The translations under genes were made by a program, and so were the position numbers. Positions 34,351 through 46,369 of a stretch of 64,000 bases of DNA are shown here, one piece after another; within the stretch, counting starts at the first letter, position 1; the number at the start of each line of letters is the position of its first letter. This stretch comes from Bryoerythrophyllum caledonicum (lineage: Eukaryota > Streptophyta > Bryopsida > Pottiales > Pottiaceae): assembly GCA_963971425.1 (NCBI GenBank), contig OZ020521.1:2420501-2484500 (forward strand), given 5' to 3'. The notes under the pieces were generated by a model, which ran no database searches, had not been told where the DNA came from, and saw only the letters and a list, made by a program, of their open reading frames with translations.

Positions 34351-34554
34351 ACGCGCATGCGAGGCCACGGTTTTCCATTTCACTATAAATGGAACAGATT
34401 CTAATATCAATCACATAGGCTCCTCTCAAGTGGCTCCTTGTCCTAGTACTATTCGTACTTTGCTAGGAACTAAGGGGGGGGCCACCACACATTGGGGGGG
34501 AGGTTTTGATCTTTTTTTTAAATTCTAGTTTGTGTAGGGGTTGTGATTATTGCA

Positions 34555-36140
34555 ATGGCCATTGATCGTAATATTGGAAAGCGGCCCTTGTATGTTGATT
34601 TAGATGCTCCAGATGCATATGAGCTTCCACCTACTAGCGTTGCAGAGTCAAGCCGCAAACCTTCCGATGAACCAAAGGCACCGTCGAAGAGGGCGAAGCA
34701 AAAAATGTTTGCGCACGAGAAGGATGCGGGTTATCCACCGAAGCAGTATACCGCATTTCTTCGAGGTGTGGCAATACAATATTACCGTCGGTGGTGTAAA
34801 ACTGATGCGGTGCAATTCCGTCAAGTTTATTTGGAGAAGGGAGAGCTAGAAATCATGTGCCTGCAGGCTGACGTCTAGTCAAAATTTGAGTGCGCTCTGG
34901 AGAGTTCTGAATCGTACAAGGATGCATATGGCATGTACCACTATGCCTCATTCATGGAGAGAGTAATCACTCAATGCACAAGTAATGCATCGCATGACTT
35001 TGATTGTGAGGTGAAAAAACCTAGCGGGGGCCAACATCAGCCTCAAGACTTGGAACTCCGCAAGTTCCTCGAAGGTGTAAAGACCACCATCGGCAGGTTT
35101 TCAAGCTTTCGTACCAGAAGCATGCCTTGGAATGAACAAGCAATGAAATCACCCATGGAGATGCATATGTTGTACAACGTGCAATTCCTTCTAGAAGATA
35201 TCGGAGTCTATAGACTTTCCGGATATGACGCCGTTGGTGGATACGGAAAGCTTCGGAAGGTCCGCATCGTGGGTGTGAGAGCCATTTCGACATACATGGA
35301 GTTTGCCGGGAAATTGCCAAGAGTGTCTCATCCGAAGGAGAAATTTAGACAACAGTCTCACGAGGCCATGATGTGTCATGTTGCACACCCAGGAGTTATA
35401 AAGTTTTGGGCTGTGAATACAAAGAATATGGAGGCGTACACATTGTGGTGGAATGGTGGTAGTTGAGCCCATTTTAAAACCGTTAATTCAAAGGCAAATC
35501 CGGCGGCTTCGAGCAATTCAATCCTTTTAGCTCATACATTTTGGCAGAGGATACTATACAAATTTTAGCCTTTCAAAAGAACAGAGTAAGACTTTCTTGG
35601 ACATTGATGTACACCATGGCCCAAGTCTACAAGGCAAATGTCATTCATAATAACATCGCTCCCACAAATGTGCTTCTCCACTTTCGTCTAGAGAAACCAG
35701 GGTAAGTCTTCATTGGCGTTTGTGATTGGGGAATTGCGAGCCGAGTATCACACGAAGAGCCATCAAAATATGGATTCTGGACTAAGACGGAGCTTGAAAA
35801 CCAACGCTGTAAACGACATTGGATAGCTCCAGAGTTGTTTTACAAATTCGGCCCACAAAATTCGGAAACGGCATTGGATGTGATGCAACGGCGACACCAA
35901 TACACCGATCTCGCCGATTCGTACTCCGTTGGGTGGATGGCTAGAGCGATTTGGGCGAAAGAATCTAACTCACCATTCTTCAAATCAACCGTCAACTATG
36001 CAGCTTTTCAAGTAAAGATCGACAAGTTACCGGAGCGAGATTCAATTGAACGTCCAACAGTCTCCAAAGTGGTTGACGAGCTAATGGCTAAACCATTCAA
36101 CTTTGAAGTATCGGACGCTTGCTTCCTCTATGAGATATAG
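34555..36140 (+). pseudogene. Kinase-like gene carried by the hAT element, broken
   Basis: Starts at ATG 34,555 (GCAATGG context; MAIDRNIGKRPLYVDLDAPD). The N-terminal half has Ser/Lys-rich PSKRAKQK. One in-frame TAG at 34,876, then the frame runs to 35,466. The kinase N-lobe is GYDAVGGYGKLRKVRI (glycine loop), FAGK (likely beta-3 Lys) and HEAMMCHVAHPGVIKF (likely alpha-C Glu). After a TGA and frame change: VIHNNIAPTNVLLHF (HRD-x4-N position, with HNN for HRD), GVCDWGIASR (DWG for DFG), RHWIAPELF (APE-like), and YSVGWMARAIW (the DxWSxG region). It ends with TAG at 36,138. All landmarks are in normal order, so this was a full kinase domain; the missing catalytic Asp suggests pseudokinase state or decay. 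Confidence 0.8.
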
Positions 36141-36305
36141 CAATTTTGGCTTAGCGTTTTGATAGTGAAGGCAAATTGTTGATCATTTTGCAATATGTAC
36201 TAGCATTGTGATGTAACGGTGTGTTTTGCCCATCTCGTGATAAATTAAAGATTGACATTTTTCATACACATTGCGATATTAGGTTCATGCATGTTAAGCA
36301 GTCAA

Positions 36306-36735
36306 GAGCGCGCGCGATCCCTGAATCCCATACCCGTACGCGCGCGCCCCCAGACGCCACGCGCCCGGCCCAGCCCCCTCCACGAACGCACCCAACCCCC
36401 TTTACGAACGCACCCAACCCTCAGCGCGCGTGCGACTTTGGTCGGGCGCCCAACTTCTCCAGGTATGCGGCCCAGGCCCTTCACCGCGCGCGCCCGGCTC
36501 CTTGCGGTACGCGCTTGATCCCTCATGTATGCGTCCGGCCCCTTGCGATACGCGCTCGATCCCTCCCAATATGCGCCCGGCCCCTCACGATACGCGCCCG
36601 TCCTTCCTTGTATGCGCCCGGCCCATCTCCATATGCGCCCGCCCCCTTCACGCACCCGCCCTTTGATTGCACGCACGCGACCTTGTAGTCGATGTGTCAC
36701 CCACGCACGCGACCTTGTAGTCGATGTGTCACCCA
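36306..36735 (-). repeat. GC-rich 21-bp array 5 plus 33-bp duplication
   Basis: The same units as arrays 1-4 but inverted (TACGCGCCCGGCCCCTNNCG on the plus strand), about 15 copies. At 36,665-36,735 a ~33-bp segment with GCGACCTTGTAGTCGATGTG is tandemly duplicated. It lies downstream of the kinase-like gene. Confidence 0.8.
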
Positions 36736-36789
36736 CGCACTCGTCTTCGTGGCAATGGATAAATTGATTTAACTCAAGTCATGGTCAAA

Positions 36790-36881
36790 CTAGGGTTGAC
36801 CCTTATCGGACGGACAACTGCCTCTATCGAACGGACAGCCAGACGGACAGACACTAACGGACGGACAAACGAACAACCCTG
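36790..36881 (+). repeat. hAT right terminus and subterminal repeats
   Basis: Words GGACGGACAA, GAACGGACAG, AGACGGACAG and GGACGGACAAAC lead to the terminal ACAACCCTG. They have the same strand orientation as the left subterminal words. Confidence 0.8.
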
Positions 36882-36889
36882 AGTAAAGG

Positions 36890-39800
36890 CTATAAAATCA
36901 TAAGCTTTTAAGCCTTGAACATCACAAAGGCTTGTGGCAGCTTGTTAGAGGTTGTTGAGAACCTTAAGGTTTAGCTGGATAGAGAAGGAACAATATATAG
37001 ATGGATAATTGAAGAAAATAGGTCAAAATTACTTAATTCTTCTCAAGGCTTTGCCCACGGAGCCTTGGATTTTTGGTACTTTAGACCCCATATAAAGTCT
37101 AGGTTAATCCAATCATAGTTAATGCCGTTTCCTTGAATTCCTTTTTGTCATCTCCATGCTTGGACTTTTGCGCTCGCCAAGACCTATATAGCCCTCTCCA
37201 AAGTCTTTGCCTTCAACTGAAATTTGTTTATCATAGACATCACCCTCCACGCCCCATCTTCCCTTGTTGCTCCTCTTTTTACTCCATCTTTTTCTATTGT
37301 TGCTCCTTCACGCTCTTGCTTCCTCAACATCATCTTTGTAGGAAAGTGTTGCACCAAAGAAGACGGCAATTGACAACAAATGATAAGACATCTTGACGTT
37401 AACTGCAAATAGTAGCATTGTTTAGAAAAATGACAACGGTGCTCAAGGGTCAGAGACTTGGAGGAGCCTTGGAAAAGGATTGTAGGGGTTTTGGTGAGCA
37501 CTGAAATCTAAAAAGCTGGAAAACGCTCATAGGAGGAAAATATAGTGATCTCTCTACTCTATATGTGGTTGGAAAGAGGGGACGATGTGCGGCATTCTAT
37601 CCCCCAAAACAACGGTCTCCACCTTTGCAAAAATTAAAATATAAAGATTAATATGAATCTTGGAAGAAAGACACGCATTAGGGTTGAAAGGGAGGATTTT
37701 TATCCCCTTCAAACTACATTGCATAAGGGTTGAAGTAGGCCCGCGGCAAAGTGAGGTGGAGGCAACAATGGCTAACAGGTGGATGCAAGGGTCAGGTAAA
37801 AACCAACAATTTAAACTATACAATGAATCAATGCATCAAGCCTTTTATATCCTAAATTTTTTTCTTGAAGGTTATACAATTTCAGCATTTTTATTTGCAA
37901 CAACCATAAGTGCATTTTTTAATTGCAAGGAAAAAATTGCTCAGTTTCATGTTCTTAGATGGGTTTTATAATACTTCATTTACACACTAATAGTTATTGT
38001 TGAATGAAAAATGTACTTTTGAATGGTCAATAAAAAATATTTAAAATATCATGTTGTTGAAAACACATTTAAATCAAAGGATAAGAATTATGGTTTTAAA
38101 GTGATCAAAGATTTTATTGAAATATGAAATTGAGATTTCATTGAGATTTTATTGAGATTTGATGGTGCCTTGGAAATTATTATAAAAAGCAAAACAATGG
38201 CTTGGGAAATGCCTAAGATTAAATGTATAGGTTTTGGAGAGTATTTATATGAAAAGGATTTAGGATTAGACTCAAACGATGCCATTTTTGCTTGGGAAAA
38301 TACCCCATTCTTATGAACCATATTTCATCTTTCATTTGTGAACTTATTTGCTATCTAAGTCGTGTCAAATTTCATGATTATATGAAATGAAGAAATGCAA
38401 TGACCTCAAATTTTAAAATTGATGAATATACAATAGTACCATATCATGGTTGTTTGAAAATTAATTTAATTTTGCAAAAGATAAATTTAAAAAAAGGTAA
38501 AGATGAAAAAAAAACAATATATACATTTTTCTACCCTAAGAATAAGTATTGTCCTCTGTTTTGACTTTTGAATTGTGATTCTTTAAAAAGATTAACTTAC
38601 AAAACATAAACCGAGAAGTAAAATAGAGTCTTGGATTTTTCATTTGAAAAGCCTAGACATATTTGCTACATGTAAAACTTGGTATATACATAGCTATCAT
38701 GGTCTTCTTTTACATAGTCAAATCTCCTCAACATAACAATGCAAGAGGTTGACCCTAAAGATGAAACAAATTGTGTTGATCTTATATTTTAAAGTATGGA
38801 AAATACTACTTTTTTCACTTCAATTACTATAATTTTCCAATCTATGTGGTTAATTATTTTTTAAACATTACTACCTTTCTAGCATTAGTCTTTTTTAAAA
38901 TTCTATGATTGAAGGTTGAGGTAAATCTAACTTTTTTTATTTTTTATTTTTTTTAAAGTAGGAATAGGAGTTTTGAGGTGTTTTATTTTGGTGAAACATA
39001 GTTACAAAAATCTAGGTTAAAGTGTCAATCACATGTTCACTAACCTTGTGTCTCTTTGGCTCATAACATTTAGTGGTTGAATAAACCTCAACCATCCTAA
39101 TCCTAGAACATTAGGATTATAATTGGCTCATTTCCTACAATCAATTTCCATGGCACGCCATCTTTGATCAAGGTTGTGCATTAAGAAAAGCGGTGAAACA
39201 ATATGAAAAAAGGTGATTTGATGCAATTCAAAGTTCATTGTTTCTAAGTAGCTTGCATAACCCTTCTCCTTTGCAATGGAGACAAATCCAAGGCACAATG
39301 GAATTGGTCCCAAAATTCAATTTCTATTGTAGATCATCTTTTAGGTATTGTTGAAGAACAAGAAGAAGGTGTGAGTTGTTGGATTCCATACTTCATACAT
39401 TTTCTTTAGACCTTTGTCAATCTTTTTTCACTTTTTTAATTTGCTCCCCACCATCACATTTTGGACTTTGATACGGCTAGTAATGAATGTTATGGGCCCT
39501 GATCTTCCCTCTCTTTTCACAAGTATTATATGCTTTGCTCTCTCACTATTTTGTCTCTCACTATTTTGTTTTTAAAGTAGGTACAACTTCCAATTGATGT
39601 TTCGCGGAGCATGGACTGTTGTTTCAAGTGACCCATCTATTTCATGCATTGGGTGCATGCTACTCAAGCATTGAAATCGCTTCATACCATGCATTTGCTT
39701 TGGTATTACTTTGTAATGGTTGCCGGTTGAAGAAGCAAAGACAAGACTTTCCTCTCATCACAAGCTGTACCTGCCTCAAAGTCCATGTAAATCTATCTGT

Positions 39801-40326
39801 CGTTTGTCCACTGTGCCACTGGAGATGAAAATAGTTGTGTGTACTCCATCCCTAACGCATTGACCAAGGCGTGATGTAATGTCGGCCTACATATTCTCCC
39901 CAAAATTTAGGAAAGGTGCTCAGGCTTGAGTCCTTCAGAAGCACAATTTGATACAAGCTGCATAATTGCAAGACAAGTGTCTCCTTTTTCCTGGAATTCT
40001 TTTGTGCACTCTAACTAGACAGCCACATATTCAACATGGTAGTGGGACCAACAGTGGACTTGTTTATGGGTGGCCCAGTGAATTCAGTTATTACTTTGTA
40101 GCCATGTCCCACTTTTGGCCTGCATTCTGACCCAAATTGATCTCCAGCAATAGTACCAGACGTACACAACTACCTTTCGGTGTGGGCATGTAACTTAATT
40201 GCAAGTACACCTACGTATACAGAGCGTATAAGGTACCCTGTTCAATGACGTATGTATCTTGTAACAAAAGGATCCCATGTGTTGATCTCATGTGTTGTTC
40301 AACCATGCTGCTGTTGTTCGTCCACG
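36890..40326. other. AT-rich spacer, no supported gene
   Basis: 37,130-37,860 has moderate GC and short open frames but nothing recognisable. 38,130-38,165 has three GAGATTT(C/T)ATT words in tandem. 39,600-40,300 has scattered ORFs under 70 codons without recognisable content. Confidence 0.4.
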
Positions 40327-40668
40327 TAAGGTAAGCCCCCCTAAAACCGACAAGTTAAGGAATGTGCATACATGGAGAGAGGAGATCATTTTATTATTAT
40401 TTTTCAGTAATAGCCCATAGAATTACAATTCCGACCCAAGTGATTTCATATTTTTTTATGAAAACTAAATTAGTTATGAATTTCCAAACTATGCAGCCAT
40501 GTTTAGTGGGTGGCCAGCACTAGGTACCCCCATAACCAAAGACCAAAAGTAAGGGTCTTGACTAATAACAAACCTCCATTTGGAACTGAGTTGGTGGTAA
40601 TGGGATGGAAGAGGGTTGGATATAGGCGTTGGCTATGGGTTTTTGTTGGTTATGGGGGGCTTACCTTA
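40327..40668. mobile_element. MITE with TAAGGTAAGCCCCCC ends
   Basis: Perfect 15-bp inverted ends (40,327-40,341 and 40,654-40,668), followed by a weaker inverted match (AAACCGACAA / ATAACCAACAA). No coding capacity. A second, older copy in inverted orientation lies at about 56,150-57,271, where a TTAA element has inserted into it. The target duplication is not clear. Confidence 0.8.
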
Positions 40669-41827
40669 ATTCTTTAAGCGGGGCTGCATTGAGGTCATAA
40701 GACTATGTCGACCAAAATTTTGCTATGAGCACCCGCACTGTTCGGGAGCCCCCAGAGCCGGAAAGTGTTGCATTGGTGGATGTTCGCACCTTGTTGCTGG
40801 TTGAGGTTCCGCCAAAAACTCAGGCCGTCATGTGTCAAACCCGCTGAGTAGACGCCTCCACATGCAACACTTCAACCTTCTCTTGCAGTCACCATGGTCA
40901 GTCATTGCTTCTTGCCATACCTACAACCTCCACACCAACTTCTGGTGGAAAGGCTCAGTGTTACCATTCCAACATTCTTTGCTATGGGAAAAAAAAAAGG
41001 AGCTTCAACGGCACCTTTTTGCTTTCGACCCATTGCCTACTCATTGGAGTAAGCTGTGTGGCTGCTCTAAAGTCTCAAGTGAGGAAATCCATTAGTTTTT
41101 TCAAAAATGTTTTATTTAATATCAAACAAATTCAGAAATTTGCATAGTATTTAAATTTGAAGTTTCTGCACTTTTGTGAAGTGACTGTTGTAAGTGCAAA
41201 GTGACATATTTGTGGGGTCCAGCGTTGCTGAGTCATCTGAGCAGCTTTATAGTTGGACAAATTAGCAAATAGGTGTTTTCAAATATATTTTTTAAATTAA
41301 GGAACTATTACAAACAGTGTGCCAATAATTTGATTTGATTTGATTTGATTTGATTTTCACAAAAATTAGGTGTTAGATCACTCCTCCCAAGAAGTCAAAT
41401 CCAACCATCTAAACATATGTTTTTCCATAATGTAAACTTTTCAGATTGTATGTTTAAGAAAATTAATTTGTAAAATTTGTTTAAAAAAATAAAAATTATA
41501 AAATCTGTTTCTGAATAAATATGGTTTGCCCTTCCAAAATGAAAATTCTACATTTTATTTTTAAAAACAGAAAATGGCTTCTAGTGGCTTAGGTATAGTA
41601 ATGTCACCAATTTTTATTATTTTACGTTGATTGTTGCCATATACAATTTTTTTGTTTTTTCATTCTATTTTTTAGAGTTAATCTTAGACAACCTTGCTAT
41701 GGTATTACTATAATACAATTCTTATGATGTACAAACACTTTACAAAAATATGAGGATCATTGACATATGTCACTCACCTCTAACTATTGCCTCATTCTAT
41801 ACCAAAAGCTTGTCATTCAAAGGTATT
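40669..41827. other. Spacer; GC-richer patch of unknown origin
   Basis: 40,730-41,090 is GC-richer than its surroundings and opens plus-strand frames (VREPPEPESVALVDVRTLLL), broken by stops; I do not recognise it. A (TTGAT)n microsatellite of about six units lies at 41,328-41,356. Confidence 0.4.
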
Positions 41828-42272
41828 AGAGTTTTCCTGAAAGTACTCAGGGTTTGAACCCTGATTGTCATCCCAAAACGCTGATTTTGGTTGTACACCT
41901 GAAAGTCCACATGTTTTTGAGAAACATGGTGGTTTGGTTAACTTTGGGTCTTTTCCATAAATTATGGTCTTTTGTCAGCCAACCAATATGCTACAGGGTT
42001 AATCATCTAGGCACAGTCACCGTCCAAACAAAGATGCAAGGTGGCATTGGTGACTCCAAATTACTAATTTGGTTACATTAGCTTGCATCATGCAGGTGGC
42101 CCATAAAATATGGAGGGTGAGAACTTTCACCCTGCAAATATTGCCGTATTTACATCTCACCCTGCTTTGATGAATAGAGAAAGACACAAGGTCCTCAAAA
42201 GATGCTGCACCGGGTCTTTTTGCCTGACACAAGGTAGCCACCCTTTAAAACTCAGACTTTCAGGAAAACTCT
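41828..42272. mobile_element. MITE with AGAGTTTTCCTGAAAGT ends
   Basis: Perfect 17-bp inverted ends with the match extending weakly inward. It is flanked by ATT on both sides (41,825-41,827 and 42,273-42,275), a possible 3-bp target duplication. 445 bp, no coding capacity. Superfamily unresolved. Confidence 0.75.
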
Positions 42273-42599
42273 ATTATATGTCAAAAGTCCATGTTGAGTT
42301 TTCTGTGTTTCCCCATATTCAAATAGATTATATTTTCATCACACACAAGGTCTTGAATGTATGCCAAATCAAACATATTTAGTATTAATAACTTCTGTAA
42401 TATATCACTTTGGTCTTAGAAAATGATATATTATACATGTTATAAAATAGAGGTAGTTTTACACTATAAAGTTTGGTCACGAACGTTTTGGCTACATAAT
42501 GAAAGTTGTTATACAATCAAATGTCATGTGGTTGAAATTAGATTGTCACAAGAAATATAAAATTTGAGTGTTTTATAAAAATATTGTCCATAAAGGTTT

Positions 42600-44872
42600 T
42601 ATATGTTTGTTGCCTCAAAACTTGCCACAAAATTGTTCTTCTTGAATAATAGCAACCACTTAAGGTTAGCACCACTACAAGTCATGGAGCAATGTTTTAA
42701 GCGAGCACTTGCAAGCATTGCATATCTTCAATCTCGTTCCAAGAACCGCCACAAGGGCGACGTTGAAGGAGACGATGCTCTCCAATTGCAAGGTATGGAA
42801 GCTCACTAGGAGTATCTAAGTTTGCTGCCACCGCATTTGAAAGCACAACAATGGCAAGAGAGTTACAAATGCGGAGGGGGGAGCAATGATTTATAACTAA
42901 ACCCACTCACCACAAAAAAATTTAGTGCACTCCTAGCAAGATTGCTCACCTACCGAGTAATCTATGGTGTTGCACTTTTTAATCTAGAAGTAACTTAATC
43001 ACAATTTATACAACAATTATTAATGGCCACCATTGTGTCACCACCTCTCGTGCATGAAAGAGGAGAAGTCTCTTATTCATTTTTTAAAAAATGTGATGTG
43101 AAATATTTAAAAAGGTTAACTCTTGTGAAAAATAAAAGCATAATTTACTAGTGAAAGCATAAGAGATAGAAGGTAATGTTTCAAAATTAATTTTTGACGT
43201 AATTCTAAGGCACCTTCTAATAAAATAATCTATGATGGTGCACTTTCTAGTTTTGAAACTATTTTAATCACAATTTATAAAAATAAATTAATGGGCAGCG
43301 TTGTCTTACCACCTCCCATGGATATAAATGTAGAAGTCTATTAATTATTTTTTGAAAAAATTTGTGTGAAGTATTCAATAAAGGTTAAGTCTTTTATAAA
43401 AAGAAAGCATAACTTATTCGCGGGTATTATATGAGATAGTAAGTATCATATCAAAGTTGAGTTTTTCATAGTTTTGAGGCTTTTTACAAGAAAGCAATTT
43501 ATGGTAATACACTTTCTACTTTTAAAATCAACTTATTCACAATTTATACAACAATTATCAATGGTCACGGTTGTGTCATCACCTCTCGTGCGTATAAGCA
43601 AGGAAGTCTTTTATCAATTTTTGAAAAATGTGATGTGAAGTATTCAAGAAAAGGATAATCTTTTTAAAATAAAAGCATAATTGTTTAACAGAAAATATGA
43701 GATAATAGGTAATAGTTTAGAATTGGTTTTCCACATGGTTCTCGCGCACCATATAAAAGAACGGTTTCACTGGCGCACTTTCTATCTTCAATACCAACTC
43801 AATCATGATTTATACAATAATTATAAATGCCTACCGTTGTGTCACCACTTTTGGTGCTTGTAAGAAAATAAATCTTTCATTCATTTTTGAAAAATGTGAT
43901 TCGAAGTATTGAAAAAAGATTTAATTTTTTTTCAAAATTAACTATAATTTATTAGTGGAAAACATATGACTTAGTAGGTAATGTTTCATAATTAATTTTC
44001 CACATATTTCCAATGCTTTATATAAAAGAGAAAACCATGTAGTGCACTTTTTACTCTCAAAAGTAACTTAATCACAATAAAGACAACATTTATCAATGGT
44101 CATCGTTGTGTCACCACCTCTAGAGTGCATGTGAGTAGAGATGTCTCTTGTTTATTGTTTGAAAAATGTGATGTGAAGTATTCAATAAAGATAAAGTTTT
44201 TTAATATAAAAAGAGCAAAATGAATCAACAAAAAGCATATGAGATATTAAGTAATGTTTCAAAGTTAAGTTTTCACCATAGTTTTGAGGCACTATATAAG
44301 AAAGCAATTTATGGTGGTATACTTTCTACTTCTAAAACAAACTTAATCACAATTCATACAACAATTATCCATGGGCACCATTGTGTCACCACTTCTTGTG
44401 CATATAAGAAGAGGAGTCACTTATTCATTTCTTGAAAATTGTGATGTAAAGTGTTCAATAAAGGTTTAGTCTTATATTGGTCATTTGATATGGTAGGTGA
44501 GCCATCTAGTTTGGAGTGCACTCTAATTGTTGTGGTGAGTGAGTCTATTTATAAATCATCTCTTCTCTCCTCCGCATTTTTTAACTATCTTGTTGTGGCC
44601 GTGTTCCTTGTTGTGGCCGTATTCTATGATGTGGTGATGGCAAAGTGAGAGACACCCAATGTGAGCCATCATAGCTTGCAATCAAAGAGCACCTTCTCTT
44701 CAAACGTTGCCCTTGTGGTGGTTCCTGGAGTAAGGCTGAAGATAAGCGGGGTTTGCAAGCGCTCGCTCAAAACATTGCCCCGCAATCCGTGGTGGTGGTC
44801 AACCCAGGTGGTTTTCAGAAGGTGAGAGGAACAATTTTGTGGCAAGTTTGTTGATCTTTCAAATGTAGGTAA
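42600..44872. mobile_element. Foldback-type element: ~300-bp inverted ends around a tandem array
   Basis: 42,600-42,905 and the reverse complement of 44,525-44,872 match over roughly 300 bp, with ordered shared words (ACTTGCCACAAAATTGTTC, GGCAATGTTTTGAGCGAGC or its variant, CCACAAGGGC, AATGCGGAGG). Between them lies the ~265-bp tandem array. No transposase is present. Long inverted ends around tandem repeats are the layout of foldback elements. The exact outer boundary and the target duplication are not resolved. Confidence 0.75.
42930..44500 (+). repeat. Tandem array, period about 265 bp, six units
   Basis: Landmarks ACAATTTATACAACAATTAT or variants recur near 43,005, 43,270, 43,540, 43,805, 44,080 and 44,350; GAAAAATGTGATGTGAAGTATT and TGGTGCACTTTCTA recur in step. 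Units are about 75-85% alike by eye. The block at 15.5-21.2 kb is the same unit inverted and more diverged. Confidence 0.85.
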
Positions 44873-45865
44873 AAAAAATCTTTTTTCACTTCAAATATAA
44901 TCATTCATTTTGTATAGTCACTTTATCAGCATGTAGTTTTAGTAGTGTAGATTAAGATCCCATAATTGGAGATGGACATAAAAAAATTATTTGCCATTTG
45001 CACTCCTTGCATTAGAATGAGTAGTTTTGGAGTGTTTCTTGGTGAGAAATAGTCAACAATTACTAGGAATTTTATTACCGAGGAACCATTGTGTGCCACC
45101 AAATATTGACCTCAAAAGGGCCACTTGCCCTTCAAGAGACTTTTGACATTTTGGACATTCTTTTTTGATACGATCATAGAAATTTAGAGCTACTTAGAAC
45201 TTGTTTGACAAGATCTTAGCTATAAGATTGAAATGGTTATTTCTTTTTACTTAAATATTTCACCTAAATATTTTTACTTGAATATTTTACAAACTATCCT
45301 TGTTTTTGCCCCCCAAACACCGTTCCTCCAAAGAATGAACATTAAGCTATGTTGGTGTAGAAACTAGACTCCAATCTCTCTCATACGGCTGAGTGGCTCT
45401 ATCCTACATTAACAACTTTCCCACCTATTCTCCTTTGGTGAAAGTAGTCTCATTTATTGATGTTTTGTAACAATTACATTACGGCTACTTGTTCATGGAG
45501 CCTGGAAATTTCTAAGTAATGTGCATTTTGGCAGATTTCTTGATGTTTTTGGGAAAAACATCGAGATAATTTTCCTTTCACTTTCTCCTTGGACCGTGAC
45601 TAGAGAAATGAGTGGAAGTTTTTAGAAAATGAAAACTTTTAAGGACTGAAAATTGACTTAAGATTAGCCAAATAGGATGCATCACCGGCCCTTAACTCAA
45701 CCCTTTGGCTTTCACACGAAGAACCAAACTCCACAAGCTACATATTTTTATGTATTTTTTCAACTCCAGAACTAGGCCTTATCATCATAGTTTGGTTTTT
45801 CAATGGAGTTTGGTCCCTGGTTTGTGTGTGAAAACCCTTTTATCGTAGATTAGAGCTCCAAAAAA
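44873..45865. other. AT-rich spacer, nothing seen
   Basis: No ORF, repeat or motif that I can support. Confidence 0.5.
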
Positions 45866-46369
45866 CACTACACTAAAAATGATAACTTATGTCATATAGT
45901 AAATAACACTATTCATCCACATTAGTGACAATAAAGATGTCACACAAAGTACCTTGTTGAACCAATCAATTTTACACTGGTACCTTGATTGACACTAATG
46001 TCAATCAATCAATGTTACCATACAAAAGATGACATTTAGTGTAATGGTACGAATAGTGTACTTATCCTAGTACACTATATGTTAAGAAGTTGGCAATTAG
46101 TGTTAGTTGCCATTGTCATGAATATTATCCCTGGATTGTCTACCTATCCTAGTACACTATTTGTAAAAAGGTTGACAATTAGTCTTAGTCCCTAATCAAC
46201 CGCCTATCCTAGCACAAAAATTTGTTGACAAGTTGATAAATAGTGTTAATCCCCAATCAACTGCTTACCGGTTGCCATGCATTTATTCTCCCTGTCTCAT
46301 CCTCATCCTCATTCCCTTATCTTCCCATTCCAAACTATTCCCATTTCCATCTCATACATTCCTTGAAAC

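Larger units (their letters stand above)
24238..36881 (-). mobile_element. 12.6-kb hAT-type element with accessory genes
   Basis: The left end starts CAGGGTTGT (24,238) and the right end is its complement ACAACCCTG (ends 36,881), matching the CAGGG-type hAT terminus. The flanking 8-mers AGTAAAAG (24,230-24,237) and AGTAAAGG (36,882-36,889) differ at one base, fitting the 8-bp hAT target duplication. It contains a hAT/DUF659 transposase (-), an acidic-tail ORF (-), two related ORFs of unknown function (-, one with a zinc finger), and a kinase-like gene (+). GC-rich 21-bp arrays lie between them. Every gene is broken, so this copy is immobile. Subterminal GGACGGACA-type words cluster at both ends. 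Size and cargo are unusual for hAT. A 200-base gap lies inside. Confidence 0.85.

Noticed and set aside
33990-34388. 132-codon plus-strand ORF with Gly/Ala/Tyr/Asn or Arg/Glu repeats
   Set aside because: It is generated by a 21-bp GC-rich tandem repeat; all frames are open there, and no start, domain or conservation argues for translation.
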